DNA of 64,000 nt from Antedon bifida (Eukaryota; Echinodermata; Crinoidea; Comatulida; Antedonidae): NCBI GenBank assembly GCA_963402885.1, contig OY727093.1, positions 28,209,409 to 28,273,408 of the forward strand, in the 5' to 3' direction. Below the pieces are notes generated by a model. It was not told where the DNA came from. It did no database searches and saw only the letters and a list, made by a program, of their open reading frames with translations. The stretch's first letter is position 1. Every line of letters starts with the position of its first letter. Below, one piece after another: positions 18,780-31,897 of this stretch. Position numbers and translations under genes: made by a program.

Positions 18780-21700
18780 CTATCCAGTGTATTGGGATTT
18801 TTCAACCGTTTGTACTGCTTCTGCTACTACTGCCTTTTCTATTAAGTTCTCTACATGTTCTACTACTGCGTCCTCCACTTCTCTTTCTGCTACTGTTCCT
18901 ACATCTTCTGCTACTGTTTCGACACCATCTGCTACTGTCTCCTCTGTTTCTCTTTCTACAACTTCAGCTGCTACTGCCTTTTCTATTAAGTTCTGTACAT
19001 ACTCTACTACTGCTTCATCCACTTCTTTTTCTGCTACTATTTCGATATTTTCTGCTACTGTCTCCTCTTCTGTTTCTCTTTCTACAACTTCAGCTGCTAC
19101 TGCCTTTTCTATTAAATTCTGTACATACTCTACTACTGCTTCATCCACTTCTTTTTCTGCTACTATTTGGATATTTTCTGCTACTGCCTCGTATTCTGTT
19201 TCTCTTTCTACAACTTCAGCTTCTACTGCCTTTTCTATTAAGTTTTGTACATACTCTACTACTGCTTCATCCACTTCTTTTTCTGCTACTATTTCGACAT
19301 CTTCTGCTACTGTCTCCTCTTCTGTTTCTCTTTCTACAACTTCAGCTGCTACTGCCTTTTCTATTAAGTTCTTTACATACTCTACTACTGCTTCATCCAC
19401 TTCTTTTTCTGCTACTATTTCGACATCTTCTGCTACTGCCTCCTTTTCTGTTTTTCTTTCTATAACTTCAGGTAATACTGCCTTTTCTATTACGTTTTGT
19501 ACATACTCTACTACTGCTTCCTCTACTTCTCTTTCTGCTACCTTTTCTACATCTTCTATTACGTCTGCTTTCTTTACTTCTCGTTCTGCTTCCACTGGTA
19601 ATACTTCTGGTTCTACATTTTCCAACTCTTCATTTTCTGAAAATTACAATGAATATTACAGTTATATATGGTAATAATATTTACTACCTTTATAATGCGT
19701 TAAATGAATAAATCATTTGACTAGGCCTGCATGTTCATTTATTACTTTTCATTTCTAGTTTAAACGGTTAAGAATTTGTCTTACCATACAAACCAGGAAT
19801 GATGTTTACTTCCTTATTATGTGTTGCCAGAATTTTGGCTAGTGTGTTCTCCACATGGATTGTTGCTATTTGTTCAATTTCTGATTCCAATACATCTGTA
19901 GCGACTTCATTGCATTCTGGAGTGAGGATGTCAACTTCTGCTGTAGTTTCAGTGAGTGTTGCAACTCCAGTGTTCTCTTCTACTGCTACTACTGGAGTAA
20001 GGTCATCTTGGGAGATTTGGTCTGCTGCAATTTCATTGAGATCATCGTTGGCTGGTTTATCTGCTGTGTTATCTGCTGTGTTAATTGCTGAGCTAACTGG
20101 TGAAATAATGATGGCGCCCTTTTCTCTAACAATCACTACGTTTTTACAACTACCAAGACGTTTATTCTTTGATGAGGTGTCAATGTCAATATTTGTCTTG
20201 CCGTTAGTTACTGTAATGTATAAAGTGTTACACAGTATTTAGAGGCTGATTTAATCATTCTTTAAAAGAACTTGGGTGTGTCTGAGGAGGTATAAACTGT
20301 GTGCATGGAAACAACCATCCCACCAATTTTTATGCAAGCACTCCAGGAACAAAATTGATTTTCAACCATACTACATTTATATTACATTCAAACACTATTG
20401 TTTCGGATTCTTCTATTTTAACCAATGGAGTTGATATTACAGTTTTTTATATTTATTTACTTTCAAAAATATAAAACTATAATTCCCTTTATTTCTTAAA
20501 AAACAACTTTTAACTCATATTTAAATAAAATAAATTAATAAAAAAACGCAAATTAATTATTTTAACCGATTTCATACAAAACCTTTTACTAACCTGTGGG
20601 GTCCGTTACAGCTGATTTGTCTATCTGAATTGATGAGTTGACTGGAGAAATAATGATAGCACCCTTTTCTCTGACAATAACTACGTTTTTACAACTACCA
20701 AGGCGTTTAGGTTTTGGTCTTGCTGACGTTTTGTCATTTTTGTTGGTTGTTGTGGAGTTAGATACTGTAATAATTAAACAAGTAAAGCAACAATATAAAT
20801 AGAATATACACTGTGTGTTGAATTTAGTTATGTATAAAGAGTCCAGTTATTAATCAGTATCTGTAGCTATTAAACATTTCAGAAAAAGAATTACCGTATA
20901 TTATTTTAAGCTTAAGCTTAGCTAGCGAGTAGGCCTAGTCCAAAATTGGCAAAATACCGTAAAAAGAATTTTGATTTACCTGATGCAAAGGTGAGACCAG
21001 CAAAAGATTCAATGTTACCGTGAGGAACTCCAAACATCTCCTATGTAAGAAAATTGTAATGAGTCAAAACAAGTTAAAGATTTAAATGATATGATAGAAA
21101 TATGCTCTTCCAATAGCCTAAACTAGGCTTACGGTGTAAGCCAGCTAGCTAGCTTCACTACCCTTGGTAGCCCTATAGCTATTCCAGCGCCGCACACTCA
21201 TCCTTCCTAAATGCCTGGCCTAAAAATATAATAATTAATATTCATTATGTGCGGATAAACTCACATCCAGTCTTCGTTTTTCTTCAGTTGTTTGAGCGGC
21301 CAATACATGTTGTACTGATTCATATTCACCATCTTTCTTTGGGAATGGTGAGACTAAAAATATACAACAAATATGTTGTTGTTATTATTATCATTATTAT
21401 TAATATCGTAAATATACATACTGTATACTATGGCTGTGTATGTATATTTTACGTCTATCATCATTGGCTACAAGTTATGTGTTTCAAACGGTTCCGCCAA
21501 TCATAAATGTCATGTTTGCTTATAATCGTTCCGATTCGTCGATTTTAACCAATAGAATTTCAGAATTCCATGACAATTGTTTCAGGTATCATCGTGTCGT
21601 TACCGCTCCAGCGCGCACCTGCAATTTGTCCGCGTAGTAAAGTAACTAGGCAGATTTAAATCTCTATAGTAACATATCAAAACAATTCCCTCCTAGGAGC

Positions 21701-22142
21701 CTAGTTTCGTTCCAAATAATTCATTGAAAACTCCTTATATAAAAATACCTTCTTTAATATTTCAATCATTCCTAAATTAGTAATTAAATGAAATGAACAA
21801 AACTTGTTATATATATAATCGGATATCTAAAAATATATGTGTCTAGGCATAAGCCATATAGGTGGTAGGGTTGTGTAGGCCTATCTTTAATTTAATTATT
21901 TTTGTTCTAAATACTACAAAATATTATTAATTATAATTACTCCTACTTTCTTTAATATTAAAAATGTTATTTTATTATTCAATTTTATGTCCAAGCCTGC
22001 ATCCATATTATGACTTTACTTGGAATCTACCAAGTTTATTGCCTTACTGTTCAATTTGAAATATCATCCTATTCTTACCTTTGTTATTTATTCGTGGAAA
22101 CTTAGGCAGTCGTATTGTTGCACCACAAAATAAGAGAGGCAT
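18780..22142 (-). CDS. Six-exon gene with 42-residue Glu/Val/Ala repeats, unrecognised; possible kinase-anchoring protein
   Basis: Exons 22142-22079, 21353-21265, 21040-20980, 20764-20594, 20210-19785 and 19636-18780 join in phase at GT/AG sites to give 555 residues. The N-terminus (MPLLFCGATIRLPKFPRI) and the following charged segment (GVPHGNIESFAGLTFAS) belong to no family I recognise. Exons 4 and 5 each start with a variable stretch and then share KRLGSCKNVVIVREKGAIII, so one is a duplicate of the other. Exon 6 encodes six tandem 42-residue repeats. Each has an amphipathic helix of the form AVVEYVQNLIEKAV, whose hydrophobic spacing fits AKAP helices that bind the PKA RII dimerisation/docking domain. 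EQIATIHVENTLAKIL in exon 5 is of the same style. No membrane segment is seen. Anchoring of PKA or of DPY-30-like docking domains is inference; the alternative is a structural coiled-coil protein. Confidence 0.8.
18848..19600 (-). repeat. 126-bp coding tandem repeat (six units)
   Basis: The word 'actgccttttctatta' recurs at about 18973, 19099, 19225, 19351 and 19477, exactly 126 bp apart, so the period is 42 codons and the frame is kept. A more diverged unit lies at each end. The strong codon-level periodicity also creates an open plus-strand frame, which is a shadow. Confidence 0.9.
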
Positions 22143-22884
22143 AATGCGTTATTTTATGATATATATAGTAAATATAACACTAATACTGTTTGATAAATTC
22201 AATCGAAATATTTTGGAAAGAAACTATGCACAGGAAAACTAAGTAAGGTGATGATGTCTCTTCACCGTGTTGTCGGAGCTAGCGCTTGTTGTATACTGAA
22301 GTTTATTAGTTGCGTACACAAACTTTATTCCGCGCAACAATTGTGACGTCATACGTGTCATTAGGACAATCAAATATGAATTATATATTTTGCGTCATTT
22401 ACTCACAGGTATCCTCTTTCTAGAAGATTGTTTTACTTAAAAAAATTAAAATTAATTTACCGATCATTATAAATATATTTGTATAAAATATGAATAAATA
22501 TCAGATAAACATATTATTTAAATCACAGAACAAAGCAAAAACACAAATTAAGAAAAGTGTTTGTTTCTTGCAGTTTCCAAGAAAACACACAAAAGGATTA
22601 ATGCTCACGTTGGTAACCTAAACAACACATGACATTTAAAAATAAAACACGAAATTGAAAGACATTTTCTCAAAAATGATAACATGTTGTTGTGTATTTA
22701 GTTCTCTGTTAGTCTTGTTTTTCATAATTGTCACATAACAGTTATTTACTTTTACCAAAAATTAGATCGAATAAAAAAAACCAGTTACCTGATAAAGTTG
22801 CACTATGAAAAAAAAGTAAGTCATGCAATTAGTTTCCAACTTGTATGTTGATCTATGAATTTTTAGTCGCGTGGAAGCGACTCT

Positions 22885-22945
22885 ATAGTTCACTATGTCG
22901 GTCGGTCGGTCGGTCTGTCGGTCTGTCTGTCGGTCCGGTATCAAT
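22885..22945. repeat. GGTC/TGTC simple repeat
   Basis: A run of GGTCGGTCGGTC changing to TGTCGGTCTGTC. The preceding 'cactatgtcggtcggt' is shared with 839-854, and 'ttggccttgtt' follows both. The run may therefore be part of a dispersed repeat rather than an independent microsatellite. Confidence 0.7.
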
Positions 22946-23759
22946 ATGCGTTTTAGCACGCGACTTATGGCTGTTGGCCTTGTTTTAAACCGCTTTGATC
23001 AAATTGGAAATAATTAAGATCTAAGATCAATTTGAAAAGTCTGTGTAGTAAGCTTCTCTGTCTGTAGATGGATATTACCAAAGTGGTTTTAAAAGGTAAA
23101 AACAAACAACAAACACTACATGAACAAAATAAAGGACAAACAAAATATCAAAAAAACTTAAAATGAAACGTGTTTTTTAAGCGATCGTATTCAAAGCACA
23201 AAGTGCTTTATGGTTCAGAAATGCAGACTAGTGTTGAGATGCATCTCAACTCTCCTTCTTAGCTAGGTATTTGAAGTGAATATGTAATTGAAACCAAATT
23301 AATAACAACAAAAATTACCGAAGACAATGTTGTCGCATAAAAAAAATGGCTGTAAATGATTGACTCTGGAGATTAAACTTTTAAAATAATATAGTTTTTA
23401 TTCACGGGAAAAGCAATTTATAAATAAATACTAGAGCAAAACTGAAAACGGTGAAAGTTTTTTTTCCTAAAAATAAAGTTTAGTTATAATACCGTATTCT
23501 AAATGTTGTGTTGAGCGCCCTATACGCGATAAACAGTTTAAACGTATAGAACTCCAGAATAAGTTAAATTTCCTTAGTACTTTATAAATCAATACTAGAA
23601 GAAAACTAAAAACGGTGAAAGTTTTAGATTTCCTAAAAGTTTAGTTATAACATGGATGGTTTTATACCTCCATGGTTAGTATATCGTATTCTAAAAGATG
23701 TGTTGTAGCGCCCTCTACACGATAAACATTTTACGGTTGAATCGCTCGCTCGAGCTAAC

Positions 23760-23899
23760 TTGTTTTGTTGTTGTTTGATGTCAAAAGTACGTAAACACGG
23801 TTCTCTAGTAGTATTTCTTTAATTTGCTTGCTGATAAACATTGTCATCTCATTTAATCGGTATCGTTTGCTAGCTTCCTTCATCGTAATCACGTGCAGG
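23760..23899 (+). promoter_or_regulatory. Candidate 5' untranslated exon and promoter of RAB3IP
   Basis: The stretch ends in CACGTGCAG|GTAAGT, a near-perfect splice donor right after an E-box-like CACGTG. Downstream, at 24016, 'ccatccag|gtatcac' and '|gtgaga' at 24061 could bound a second small untranslated exon. No recognised coding exon lies between here and 38502 on this strand, so a first intron of about 14 kb is possible. This is weak evidence: transcript data alone could link it to RAB3IP. Confidence 0.2.
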
Positions 23900-25740
23900 T
23901 AAGTTTATACATCTCTATTTTGGAATTATTATGGTTTAAGTTCCTGTACTGTACTTTTTCACTTTTTAGCTGGTGGTTGCTGTGACTTTTTGTTTACCTC
24001 GTACGATCCATCCAGGTATCACATTGCATCTGCTGTACGCTGCTGAGACGGGAGATCCGGTGAGACTACTGCTTTCGACGAGTTTACTACTATTAGTGTT
24101 ATTACTATAGCCTAGTTGTGGGTGGTCGGTTTATAGTTCATGGTATTCTGTAGATATTCAAAGATAAGAATTGAAAAAAAAATGTTTGCCCCAGTGCTTT
24201 ATTATGCCCCTACTTTAAAGTTGATGAATGATCTGAGTACAATTCCCACCCTGCACCCGGCCCCCCCTCCCCTCTTCCTTCTCATTTCCTCCTCTCTTGC
24301 CTTCCCCTCAACAAAGTCTATATTGCTAAGACAATTAGCTTGACTGGAGAGGGAAAGCATAGTATAGCGATCATTATGTGTCAAGGCAAGACAAAGTTCT
24401 TTCATTTTTTTGTATCTTGAAAGTTGGATGATGCGTACGTATGATTCTCGAAATCGATGAGTTTGATATGTCAATTATATATAACATAAATAATTGGTAA
24501 GTAAATAAGTGTATCGCCTGAGTTTAGGTGTCATAATTGGTGTTAAAACCAAACAAATTTGTTGAATGATATTATTTATTCTTTACACATGCTAATATAA
24601 GAATTAAACAAAAAGGAGATTAGACTGAGAAATTAGACAAACAATGAGCTCTGGTAAAAGTACTTTAGTATGACCTTAGACTAAACTTAAACCTTTCTTT
24701 TAAATTTGAAATAAATAAATGCCAATACAAGGTCAAGGAACTAATGTTTATATTTAATAGTTAGATTTTCTGGCCTGTGATTGAAAATTACATTGAAATG
24801 ACCAGGGAGCTTTAATATAATAATAATAGATAGATTGATATAGCGCAAATGTTGAAACGATGTCTCTATGTCATCGACAATAAAGAGAAAGAGTGGGAAT
24901 CAAAAGGAAGAGAACAAAAAGACAAAAACACCAAGCTAGCACCCAAACCGGAGTATGGGGATACACCATCACTGCTAACTAGAGATCAGTGTGCATGGAA
25001 GTCCAAACCTCAATCTAGTCTGAGCTTCTAAGTTTAAACCGGGCTCACAGATACTGTATATCATAGCTGTCCTGGTTTTGATATACACAATTCAGCATTT
25101 TGTTGATTAATTTCATTTAATAAGAAAATAATATAGTATACTGTACAAATAAGGAATGTTAATGAGTGCGATGGTACAAATAATGTCATGAGGTGAAAGA
25201 TTAAATTTCTACTTTCGCTGCGTTGGGTCTTCTGCCGACGAAAATACAAATACGGAGATAAATTGAGAATAGAAATAGTGCACTTATTTGTATCATGTGA
25301 CCCACAATCGTCCAATCAAATTACAGGAATCTATTTAATAATTAAGTAATTAAATTTGTATAAAATGTATTGTAATATTCGATTTATCTATAGTCATCAA
25401 TAAGAAATATTTTTGTAACAAATTCTAAACATCACAACTTAATTATGAATGCCGTAGTGGTAAGAATCAAAATTAAATTCTAAAGGTGTCATCTACTGTA
25501 TTGAGGTTATATTTGATTGATTTTAACCTCCTAATCAATATCGAAATTAAATCATTGCTGCGACAACCGTGACGCTATAGATCGCGAAATATCTTATTTC
25601 GAAGTTGATAGTTGGTCAATATTGAAATGGGACCTTTGTGCTGCAAATTATGGAGATATTTACAATGGAATGAAAATAACGGTAAAATTGTGATTTCAGA
25701 AAATTTACTATGGTTGTGTTGCACACTAAATAGCTGTTAC

Positions 25741-26078
25741 TTAAAGATGTATTGTCCCCCTGAAAAAATAATTCTTAACAAAATTTTTGTTGAATATGCC
25801 ATTTTAATGTAACATAATAGTTATCCACTTTGACCAAAAATTGGATCGAAAAAAAATGTATTTACCTGAAAAACTAATTTATAACAAAAAATGGTCAAAT
25901 TGGCTACCAGCCAATGGGTTTTTGGTTCAATTTAACCATTTACTTTGTCATTTTATAAGTGAAAGCATTTTTTTTCTACTGAAGTGATTAACTTTATTAA
26001 AACTACAAGATAACATATTAAAAGTCGGATTTAATTAATCTTCATTTTTCATGTTTTTGGGGAACAATACATCTTTAA
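25741..26078. mobile_element. TTAA-type MITE, best copy
   Basis: The element reads TTAAAGATGTATTGTCCCCC at the left and ends GGGGAACAATACATCTTTAA at the right, so the ends are inverted and include TTAA on both sides, the target of piggyBac/Kolobok-type transposases. The interior is noncoding and contains 'tttataagtgaaa' and 'gaagtgattaacttt'. A diverged copy lies at about 31604-31890 and an end fragment at 53448-53480. Confidence 0.75.
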
Positions 26079-29000
26079 GGTTTTAGGTAAGTTAGTTAAT
26101 TAAAAATAATTGATTCATTAGAAAATTAATGACATTTTCTTAATATTTGGTGGGGTCTTTATTTCAAATTGTCCACAAAAGTTTATGGTGTGGAAAGGGT
26201 ACAACTAAATATTAAATTTTCCAATAGACAGATCTTAACTGTATAAGTAATAGGTTTACAAAATAGCCCAAATATGCTCATTGGCACAAAATTACTGTAT
26301 CATCATGACAATAGCAAAAATAAAAGCTAACCCTTTTATTATAATTTAATATAAATTTTCCTCTAAATATAGCAATTTAATTGAGTGGGATTTTTGGTTT
26401 ATATTCTTTTTTCATTGTATTTAAATTGGCTTTTTGATGACAGGTTGGATAACAATTTGATATAAAGCTTCTGTTTTGATTTCATGCATGAACGATTTAA
26501 GAATTGTGGTTCGAGTATGGAGTGACTACTGTCGGTTGAAAGAGCATTGTAACGAATGTTGACTGTTTGTGAAAGCCAAATAATAAGTATTTACAGGGTT
26601 GTTGAATGTACTTCCCCTTTGAATTGTGTTCTACTTTTCATGTTTGAACTGTCAGAAGATCATGTGTAGTATGTTCCTTTTCAGGGGAATTGTTTTTTCT
26701 AAGTTCCTGATTTCCTCATGTGCATTTTATGCCTACAAAACTAACTTTGAAACCTCATTTCTTAAGCACTTTTTAAAATTTGATTTGGCCCATAAATAAC
26801 AATTAATCACTAAAATAATCAACCTAACCACTTAATACTGTTCTGAACCTAACCATAATTAATCTCTTCCACCCAGCAAAATCTGTGCGCCCGGCTATAA
26901 TAACGAATAGCATACTATTAACAGGAAAAATCAATGATTTCTGTTGAAATATGATAGCAAACATTCCATTAAAAATAAATTTATAAGATAAGAAATAGAT
27001 AATAATTTTCGTATAAACACATTCTAAACCACCCAGTGACATACTAAAAAATAATTTAAAACGATTAAGATGAAGAAATCTATGAGAATGAGAAAAAGCC
27101 ACCCCAACAGAGGTTAAAACTCAGCGTTTTATTTTAAATCACTATAAAGCCTGATTCCCACTAACAACGCAACGCAACCTACGCAACATAAGAAAATGCC
27201 CTTCCCATAATTGTTTTTGCCAACGCCAACCTACACGCCCCTCATTCCTCCCCCCCCCCCCCCTGCGTGAAATCAATCCTCGTTAGATACTGTAGATTTT
27301 GACCTGGTTCACCCCACCCAAGTACTATAAACCAGTGTTCTTGCACTGATTTGATTTCCCGTACGTAGCAATGTTTGCAGCACTGTTTTGTCATCGGTTC
27401 CCACTTGTTGATACGTCACTGCGCTGCGTTCTAGTGGGAACCATGCTTAGTGATAAGACACCATCAACAGGGTTGAAAGACATAAATCTAAATAAGTAAT
27501 TTAAAACCAAACCAAAGAAATTTAAAGTTTAAATATTGGTAATTTTAACCTGAAAAATGAATGAAAAAATGGTTGATTAAATAGAGATGGTCCTTATGAC
27601 AGTTTTGAGTTAGCGCAGTATTATACTGGCATATTTCCGCTATCAAAGTGTGTCCTGATCAAATATTGCATCTTATCATATGGCATTATCACCTGGTACC
27701 AATAGTTCCTAATCTTTTGGGTTCATAATAATAGTTGAGGTCAACGGTACAGTATATTTGATATATAATCTGGTTATACTTTTTGTTAAAAACCTATGTG
27801 TCATTTGATTGGTTGATTTGTGTCATGTGATGTGTATTATTTTCTCCATTTCAATGGTTGGAAGTACTGTATATTATTGCATGCTTCTGCTTTTTGTAAA
27901 CATTGTGCTAGGAAATAATATGCGGCCAAACTCCGACATGTAGTGGGCATTGTTTGTTGACAAAATGCGAGTGGGAAAATAATCATGATGATGATATCTA
28001 TGATTTTATTTAAATTATCTAATATAATAATAATAATAATAACTGGTACTTGATAGAGTGCATTATGCTGAAAGCCTCAATGTGCTTTACAAAGACAGAA
28101 AAATTAAAAATTCAAAAGGTAGGTTTTGAGGAGAGATTTGAAGACACTGGTGGAAGTTGCCTGACGGATGTCAATAGGAACGCATTCCAAAGAGAAACGG
28201 ATGCAGAAGAAAAAGAACGATTTCCATAAAACTGCTTAATAAAGTAGTTCAGCGTTCTTGTGTTGTTTTTTTAACATAGAATAGGTTGTTTATTGTAAAA
28301 CCATTGAATAGTAAAATTACTCTTCCCTGGTCACACTGCTTTCCTATGTTGTCTATAACAAAATTAAATGTGTTTGTTATTTTTATCCAATGTTTGCCAT
28401 TTTTTTATTTCAAGTCGTCATTAGCAACCCGATATTTGATTTCAGGTACTGTAAATAGTTTGACAATAAATGACTTATGTCAGCACAGTAGGAGAAAACA
28501 ACTAGATTTAAATTTTCTGAAAAATTGTAAAATGTTCGTTCACAGAATTAAAAATTTGAACTTTTAAAACGATTAACATGGGAGTATTAAAGTTATTTAT
28601 TATTATTATATTATTTTATTAAACATGTGATAAATGTCAGATGTTTTTGACATATACAAACAATTCAATATAAAATCCTAGATCTATTGTGCACTAATAC
28701 CTTTAGTATATGATCTTTGACGCATTTGTTTGTATATGGGTGTTTTTCAATGACCGTATTAGGAGTTTTGATATGATGTCAATCACCTACCCCTTGTCAA
28801 ACTTTCCACATGAGAAAGTGCCTGTTCATAGGTAATTTCACACAAAAGTCAATCAGGTGTTGAAATGAGTCATGGTTGAATTATACCTAAATGTATTGTT
28901 GCTTAGAAGAGGGATAACCTAATTCTGGTGGAAAAGTTCAACTAATTGTGCTTTGTACAATTAGTACCCAGTCATGTTAAATTATACAGATGGTGAAAAA

Positions 29001-31603
29001 TTCATGGAGCATAGCATTCAATAAATGAGATGTCTTCCTGAACATGACATTGGGAGAAAGAAGTCTTGGCAAACCAGAATTGGAAGACTAAAAGGCCTAA
29101 AACAAAAATTAAAAACCAAATGATATTGAGGTTAATCCATAAATATATTCCAAAAAACTTTATTTTGAAATTTAACTTGCTTATTTTGAAGAAAAAATTG
29201 CCTAGGACTGCACATCATTTAATTAATTCGATCATAATTTATTAGCCTAGGCCTATGTTTGTATTTTATGGCTGATGTAGTACAGGAAAGTCAACTCAAT
29301 TCGTTGAAAAATTAAACATAGAGGATGTATTTCGCGATTATTTTGAGTTAAAATAACATAGAGGGCACTATATACAATTTTAATATAATGTCTCATGCGT
29401 TGGACACTGAAAAAGTTGGCAGGTATACTAAACTAAATTTTAAAATATTCAGACCCTTAGACCCCTATTATAAAATACTGGATCCTCCAATGGAGATCTT
29501 CACTGCTTGGACAGTATGTTTACAGGGCTAGCCCAATTCTGGTAGCAAAGTACAGTGTTATATTACCAGTCATATCTTTCAGATCAAATGTTAAATAATG
29601 GTCTTGTTGAGGTCATTGGCCCTATTATTTACTGGGTACTAAGTTCAAACCTTGTATAACCCTAATAAAGGTTCCCTCTCTAAAATCTTTATAGTTTCAT
29701 GTTTGCAATGAGAATAATAACCAAGCAATAGCAATTTCCTAAATCGAGAGAAGGGAAGTACGCAATATGTAATATCAACCCTTTTAATAGAATTTAATAT
29801 GTATTGATCTTTCCATTTGAGCTACTTTATTTAATTGAATAATAAAATTAGAAATGTACCGATACAAATGCTACTGAACTAAAGTAATTGAATTTTTAAA
29901 ATATACTTACTGACGCGAAGAATTTATATCATTTTTTGCCACCTATTTTAAACATTTTTATGCTTGGGATTTTTTTTTTAACCTTACAAAGTTTAAGTAA
30001 TCATTTAAAACTTAGTAAATTTTTATTTCTTTTTATACTGGGTAAGCTCTTCAGTACAAGACTGTTGTCCGGGAGGAGCTGAGACTGGACCATTATTCTT
30101 TTACTCTTTTCGATTATTGTTCTTAATTGTACTGTTCAAACAAACAGCGTTCGAAGGACGATGTAATGCGAGCAAAGGCAATATGGCACACAAACAGCAT
30201 GTCTCGAACCCATGCCTCTCACACGCTAGTCCTTGTTCCATTCCCATTACGCCAAACTAATACATTGAAATATTGATTTCTTTGTTTAAAATATGAAATC
30301 TTTCATTGATCTCCAATAAAAATGTGTTCTTTTATTATTTGTATATGTAGTCTATGTTCTTGGATGTGTTTAGATTTATTGTCAAAAAAGATAATATTTT
30401 GACACACAAGACGTTTCATACTTATAATTCTTGAGCTTTTCAGACAAAAATTGACGATGGACTACTGTATAACTATAAGACAATAAAAAACAGACTTATT
30501 AGGGCAAGTCTACAGTATATGAAGCAGTGCATAAAATAGAACTATAAATATGAATTAGTCAGATGAATTATGTCTTTGAATGAGCATAGAAATTGACCTT
30601 CTGCATCTGTCTATATAATTCAACACAAAGTTTGCTTGCTTGGTATCATTTACATAGTACATTAGCTTTAAATAATGTTAAAGTTTTTGCCTCTGTCTAG
30701 TTGAGATGTCCTAGTTTACCTTCCAGTCTCCTGGGCGGTTATTATGTTTTCACCCCTGTGTATTTGTTTGTTTGTGAACAGCATAGAGGTCACAGTTTTT
30801 ATCCAAATTTTGCTAAAAGACCAGATATGATCTATAGCAATACAGTGAAAACATTCTGACCAAAATAATAATATATTTTTTAATAATATTTTTAATTAAC
30901 AACCATTTTTATATTATTTGGTTCTTATATTGTAATATATAGTTTCTGTTGAAAAATTCCTTAAGAAGAGAGGAAACTTTAAAACTGGTTTTATAAAAAG
31001 ATTGCAAACAATTGGGGAAAAAAAGTTATTTGATGATGATGATGAAGACCTGAACCAATTGCGATTTTTAAAAACTTAAATAAAACTTAAAAGAAAATAA
31101 CCATTCTTCCAAAATACGGTATTTAAATAAAAGTCTGATATTTTACATACATGTTATAATAAGTAATTATTTATATGCATTTAATTTGAAAAATAAAAGT
31201 TGATATTATAATAAAATGTATTAAATTATTAAGTTTGTTTGACAAAGACAGTTTTATATTTATATTCCATTTCAATAGTTTGAATAAATTAACTGTGGCA
31301 TTTAGCAAAGAGAAAGTTGGTTATTGTCGTTCCTATGATAATTTGAAATACAAGGAATGTTATGCTAATGTATGATATTGTTGCATATTAAATGATCATA
31401 GTCCTAGCAGGAATTCCCCCGGGGGTGCCTATTAGTGGAGCGATTGGCAAGTGTATTACGCTACTGGAATGCTAATGGCTGGTAAACAGAAATGACAACA
31501 TTCTATAGTCTGTAGAGTTTTGATAGATTCTGTAACAATAAAAAGTGTACTATAAATAATAATGTATGGAAAAAATAGAACACTATCCCTTTTGTATTTT
31601 TGC
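26079..31603. other. Noncoding stretch with scattered repeats
   Basis: No exon supported on either strand. A probable MITE occupies about 27150-27450. It is followed at 28020-28045 by an ATA/TAA microsatellite and at 28046-28230 by repeat-like text ('gtgctttacaaagacagaaa', 'gaacgcattccaaagaga'). The remainder is AT-rich and unassigned; it may be intron of RAB3IP if the 5' exon near 23.9 kb is real. Confidence 0.5.
27150..27450. mobile_element. Probable MITE with 'TTCCCACTA' inverted ends
   Basis: The left end 'tgattcccactaacaacgca' and the right end 'tgcgttctagtgggaacca' are imperfect inverted repeats. A second inward 'ggttcccacttgttgatacg' strengthens the symmetry. A 14-base C run lies at 27249-27263. 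The ends are not sharply defined. Confidence 0.45.
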
Positions 31604-31897
31604 CTTTAAAAATATCCTGAAAAATAATTTTTCAATTACTTTCTTGTTGTTTTTTGTTGACTATGCCATTTTAATGTCACATAGTTATTCACCAAAAATG
31701 TGATTGAAAAAAAAAAAATTTACCCATTGGTTTTTGGTTGCATTTAATTACTTATTTTTTCATTTTATAAGTGAAAATATTATTTTTTTCATTATGTTTT
31801 TCTACAGAAGTGATTAACTTTGTTAAAACTACAAAATGGCCTATTCAAAGTGTGATTTTATTTTTCGTTTTTTATGGAAGACAGTACATCTTTAAAA
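31604..31897. mobile_element. Diverged TTAA-type MITE copy
   Basis: It aligns with 25741-26078 through 'tgccattttaatgt', 'ttttggttgcatttaa', 'cattttataagtgaaa' and 'agaagtgattaactttgtta', and ends 'cagtacatctttaaaa'. The left end is degraded to 'tttaaaaatatcctgaaaaa'. Confidence 0.65.

Larger units (their letters stand above)
22143..25740. other. Spacer between the repeat-protein gene and the first TTAA MITE
   Basis: No coding exon supported. It contains the GGTC-type run at 22885-22940 and a fragment of the TTAA MITE interior near 22733-22790 ('tttaccaaaaattagatcga'). Two diverged copies of a roughly 200-bp segment lie around 23400-23540 and 23580-23720, both with 'aaaactgaaaacggtgaaag'-like text and 'gcgccctctacacgataaac'-like text. 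Pyrimidine-rich runs occur near 24240-24310. A candidate 5' untranslated exon ends at 23899. Confidence 0.5.

Noticed and set aside
18769-19674. Long Ser/Thr/Ala-rich open frame on the plus strand
   Set aside because: It is the antisense shadow of the 126-bp coding repeat; the minus-strand exon has phase-compatible splice sites and five more exons upstream.
24202-24474. 90-residue minus-strand frame
   Set aside because: It depends on a pyrimidine-rich low-complexity run and has no supporting exon structure.
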